In this document: positions 22,256 to 23,345 of the stretch, one piece after another
Layout: every line of letters starts with the position of its first letter
How positions within the stretch are numbered: position 1 is the first letter of the stretch
DNA from: Paracoccaceae bacterium
Lineage (GTDB): Bacteria; Pseudomonadota; Alphaproteobacteria; Rhodobacterales; Rhodobacteraceae
Direction: 5' to 3'
DNA: 23,345 bases
NCBI GenBank assembly: GCA_003565055.1
Contig: PXDM01000001.1
Location: 1-23,345, forward strand
The notes under the pieces: generated by a model
What the model saw: only the letters and a program-made list of their open reading frames with translations
Database searches by the model: none
What the model was told of the DNA's origin: nothing
Made by a program: the position numbers and the translations under genes

Positions 22256-22308
22256 GACTGTCTCGGTCTGCAGGAAGCACCTTCGCTGAAAACGAGACTG
22301 TCCTGCAG
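22256..22308. repeat. Interleaved short repeats downstream of the sugar dehydrogenase gene
   Basis: GACTGTC followed by CTGCAG occurs twice (22256-22273 with a 5-base gap; 22296-22308 with none). The same bases also give two inverted pairs in crossed order, GTCTCG (22260-22265) with CGAGAC (22293-22298) and CTGCAGG (22268-22274) with CCTGCAG (22302-22308). It could be the transcription end of the upstream gene or a control site for the next gene; no T run is present. Confidence 0.35.
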
Positions 22309-22361
22309 CCGGGGCGCGTGGTAGCACTGAGCCGATCCTGTCCCAGTCACAAAGGCCCTCG

Positions 22362-23198
22362 ATGAGCACGCGTCCCGATCCCGGCAAATCCAGCTATCAC
22401 GTCCCGCAAGGCGGCCTTCCGCCGCAGACGCAACTGACCACGGACCGCGCCATTTTCACCGAAGCCTTCGCTGTGATCCCGCGCGGTGTGCTCAGCGACA
22501 TCGTGACGAGCGCGCTGCCCTTCTGGGACAAGGCGCGGTTCTGGGTGCTCGCGCGCCCGCTCAGCGGCTTTGCCGAAACCTTCGCGCAATATATCGTCGA
22601 ACTCGGGGCCGGGGGCGGGAGCCACGCGCCCGAGCCCAACAATGCGGCGCAGGCCGCGATTTTCGTGATGCAGGGCAGGCTGGAAATCACGCTCTCGGGC
22701 CGTGTGCATGTTCTGACCGAGGGCGGTTTCGCCTATCTGCCCGCAGGCAGCGACTGGCAGCTCAGCGCTGGCGATGAGGGCTGTGTCTTTCACTGGGTCC
22801 GCAAACGCTACAGCGACGTGGCGGGGCTCGACCGCCCAGACCCCATCTTCGCCAATGAGCGCGACATCGCGCCGATTCCGATGCCCGGCAGTGACGGGGC
22901 CTGGGCGACGACGCGTTTCATGGACCCGGCCGATCTGCGCCATGACATGCATATCACCATCGTCACCATGCGCCCCGGTGCCGCCATCCCCTTCGCCGAG
23001 ACGCATGTGATGGAACACGGGCTCTATGTGCTGCAGGGCAAGGGGGTCTATCACCTCAACCGCCAATGGATCGAGGTCGAGGCGGGCGATTTCATGTGGC
23101 TGCGCGCCTTTTGCCCGCAGGCGTGCTATGCGGGCGGGCCGGAGCCGTTCCGCTACCTGCTCTACAAGGATGTCAACCGCCACGCGCTGCTTCCGTGA
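22362..23198 (+). CDS. allE: (S)-ureidoglycine aminohydrolase (bicupin)
   Basis: This 278-residue protein has two cupin domains and matches ureidoglycine aminohydrolase, which removes ammonia from (S)-ureidoglycine to give (S)-ureidoglycolate in allantoin (purine) breakdown. The N-terminal part has SYHVPQGGLPPQTQLTTDRA and a FTEAFAVIPRGVLSDIV stretch. The C-terminal cupin contains the metal-binding region ETHVMEHGLYVLQGKGVYHLN and the highly conserved VEAGDFMWLRAFCPQACYAGG. The ATG at 22362 follows an AAAGG site. No other purine catabolism gene is inside the window; partners may lie beyond the tRNA or elsewhere. It is 117 bases from the sugar dehydrogenase and has no evident functional link with it. 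Confidence 0.93.
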   Translation: MSTRPDPGKSSYHVPQGGLPPQTQLTTDRAIFTEAFAVIPRGVLSDIVTSALPFWDKARFWVLARPLSGFAETFAQYIVELGAGGGSHAPEPNNAAQAAIFVMQGRLEITLSGRVHVLTEGGFAYLPAGSDWQLSAGDEGCVFHWVRKRYSDVAGLDRPDPIFANERDIAPIPMPGSDGAWATTRFMDPADLRHDMHITIVTMRPGAAIPFAETHVMEHGLYVLQGKGVYHLNRQWIEVEAGDFMWLRAFCPQACYAGGPEPFRYLLYKDVNRHALLP

Positions 23199-23216
23199 GC
23201 CGTGTGAATTCTTGGC

Positions 23217-23245
23217 TTGCACCTTGCGCCCGGTCCAAGTTAAGA
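23217..23245 (+). promoter_or_regulatory. Promoter of the tRNA-Ser gene
   Basis: TTGCAC (23217-23222) and TTAAGA (23240-23245) are spaced by exactly 17 bases, and the -10 ends 10 bases before the tRNA. This fits a sigma-70 promoter with transcription starting just upstream of the tRNA 5' end. Confidence 0.6.
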
Positions 23246-23255
23246 GGCTGGCGTT

Positions 23256-23345
23256 GGACAGTTGGCCGAGTGGTCGAAGGCGCACGCCTGGAAAGTGTGT
23301 AGGCGGGGAACCGTCTCGAGGGTTCGAATCCCTCACTGTCCGCCA
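23256..23345 (+). tRNA. tRNA-Ser (anticodon GGA)
   Basis: The 90-base sequence folds as a class II tRNA. The acceptor stem GGACAGT pairs with ACTGTCC, followed by discriminator G and an encoded CCA at the last window bases. The anticodon arm CACGC-CTGGAAA-GTGTG carries GGA, reading UCC and UCU. A long variable arm and the T arm with GGTTCGAATCC follow, as expected for serine. The gene is complete and ends exactly at the window end. Confidence 0.97.

Noticed and set aside
21042..22280. Minus-strand frame of 412 codons opposite the sugar dehydrogenase
   Set aside because: The plus-strand frame has a signal peptide and PQQ-site motifs; the opposite frame has none.

Overview
The window looks like chromosomal DNA of a high-GC alphaproteobacterium, most likely order Rhodobacterales (Rhodobacteraceae/Paracoccaceae). 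The reasons are the gene content and order (ffh, chorismate mutase, rpsP, rimM, trmD; a ParA-like ATPase beside aroA; TAXI-type TRAP genes with DUF1850), strong GC bias at third codon positions, and protein sequences typical of that group. The genus cannot be fixed from the sequence. No insertion sequence, prophage or CRISPR array is visible. It reads as core and semi-core chromosome rather than a mobile island.

Layout. (1) 1-2319, minus strand: a pqqABCDE operon for the redox cofactor pyrroloquinoline quinone; pqqE is cut by the window edge. (2) 2419-6435, minus: a four-gene unit of circularly permuted ATP-grasp protein, alpha-E protein, transglutaminase-like protease and Anbu (bacterial proteasome homologue), with translational coupling at its first junctions. 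(3) 6501-9968, minus: a TRAP uptake system of the TAXI type (binding protein, DUF1850 lipid- or membrane-side partner of unknown role, fused permease). (4) 10225-12510, plus: a chemoreceptor with a periplasmic two-module (HBM-like) sensor and three HAMP-like units. (5) 12706-13845: a LysE-family exporter divergent from an Lrp/AsnC regulator, with tandem operator-like repeats between them. (6) 13918-15992, plus: an orphan ParA-like ATPase, then aroA (class II EPSP synthase). (7) 15995-20861, minus: ffh, chorismate mutase, rpsP, a family-4 glycosyltransferase, rimM and trmD. (8) 21108-23345, plus: a periplasmic PQQ-dependent sugar dehydrogenase, (S)-ureidoglycine aminohydrolase, and a complete tRNA-Ser(GGA) that ends on the last base.

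How they fit together. The PQQ operon at the left can supply the cofactor for the sugar dehydrogenase about 19 kb away. The pqq operon has no pqqF-type protease in view, yet its immediate upstream neighbour is a proteasome-like protease; this is the most interesting functional question here. The Anbu/ATP-grasp/alpha-E/transglutaminase set is a recurring bacterial association whose substrate is, to my knowledge, not established; prediction from comparative genomics is a peptide-ligation and peptide-cleavage system. AroA and chorismate mutase lie close together on convergent units and act in the same pathway (either side of chorismate synthase). The translation/SRP operon contains a glycosyltransferase whose stop overlaps the rimM start, and rpsP is bracketed by two strong stem-loops. 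Most claims of function rest on recognised family motifs; regulatory sites are read by eye and carry lower confidence.
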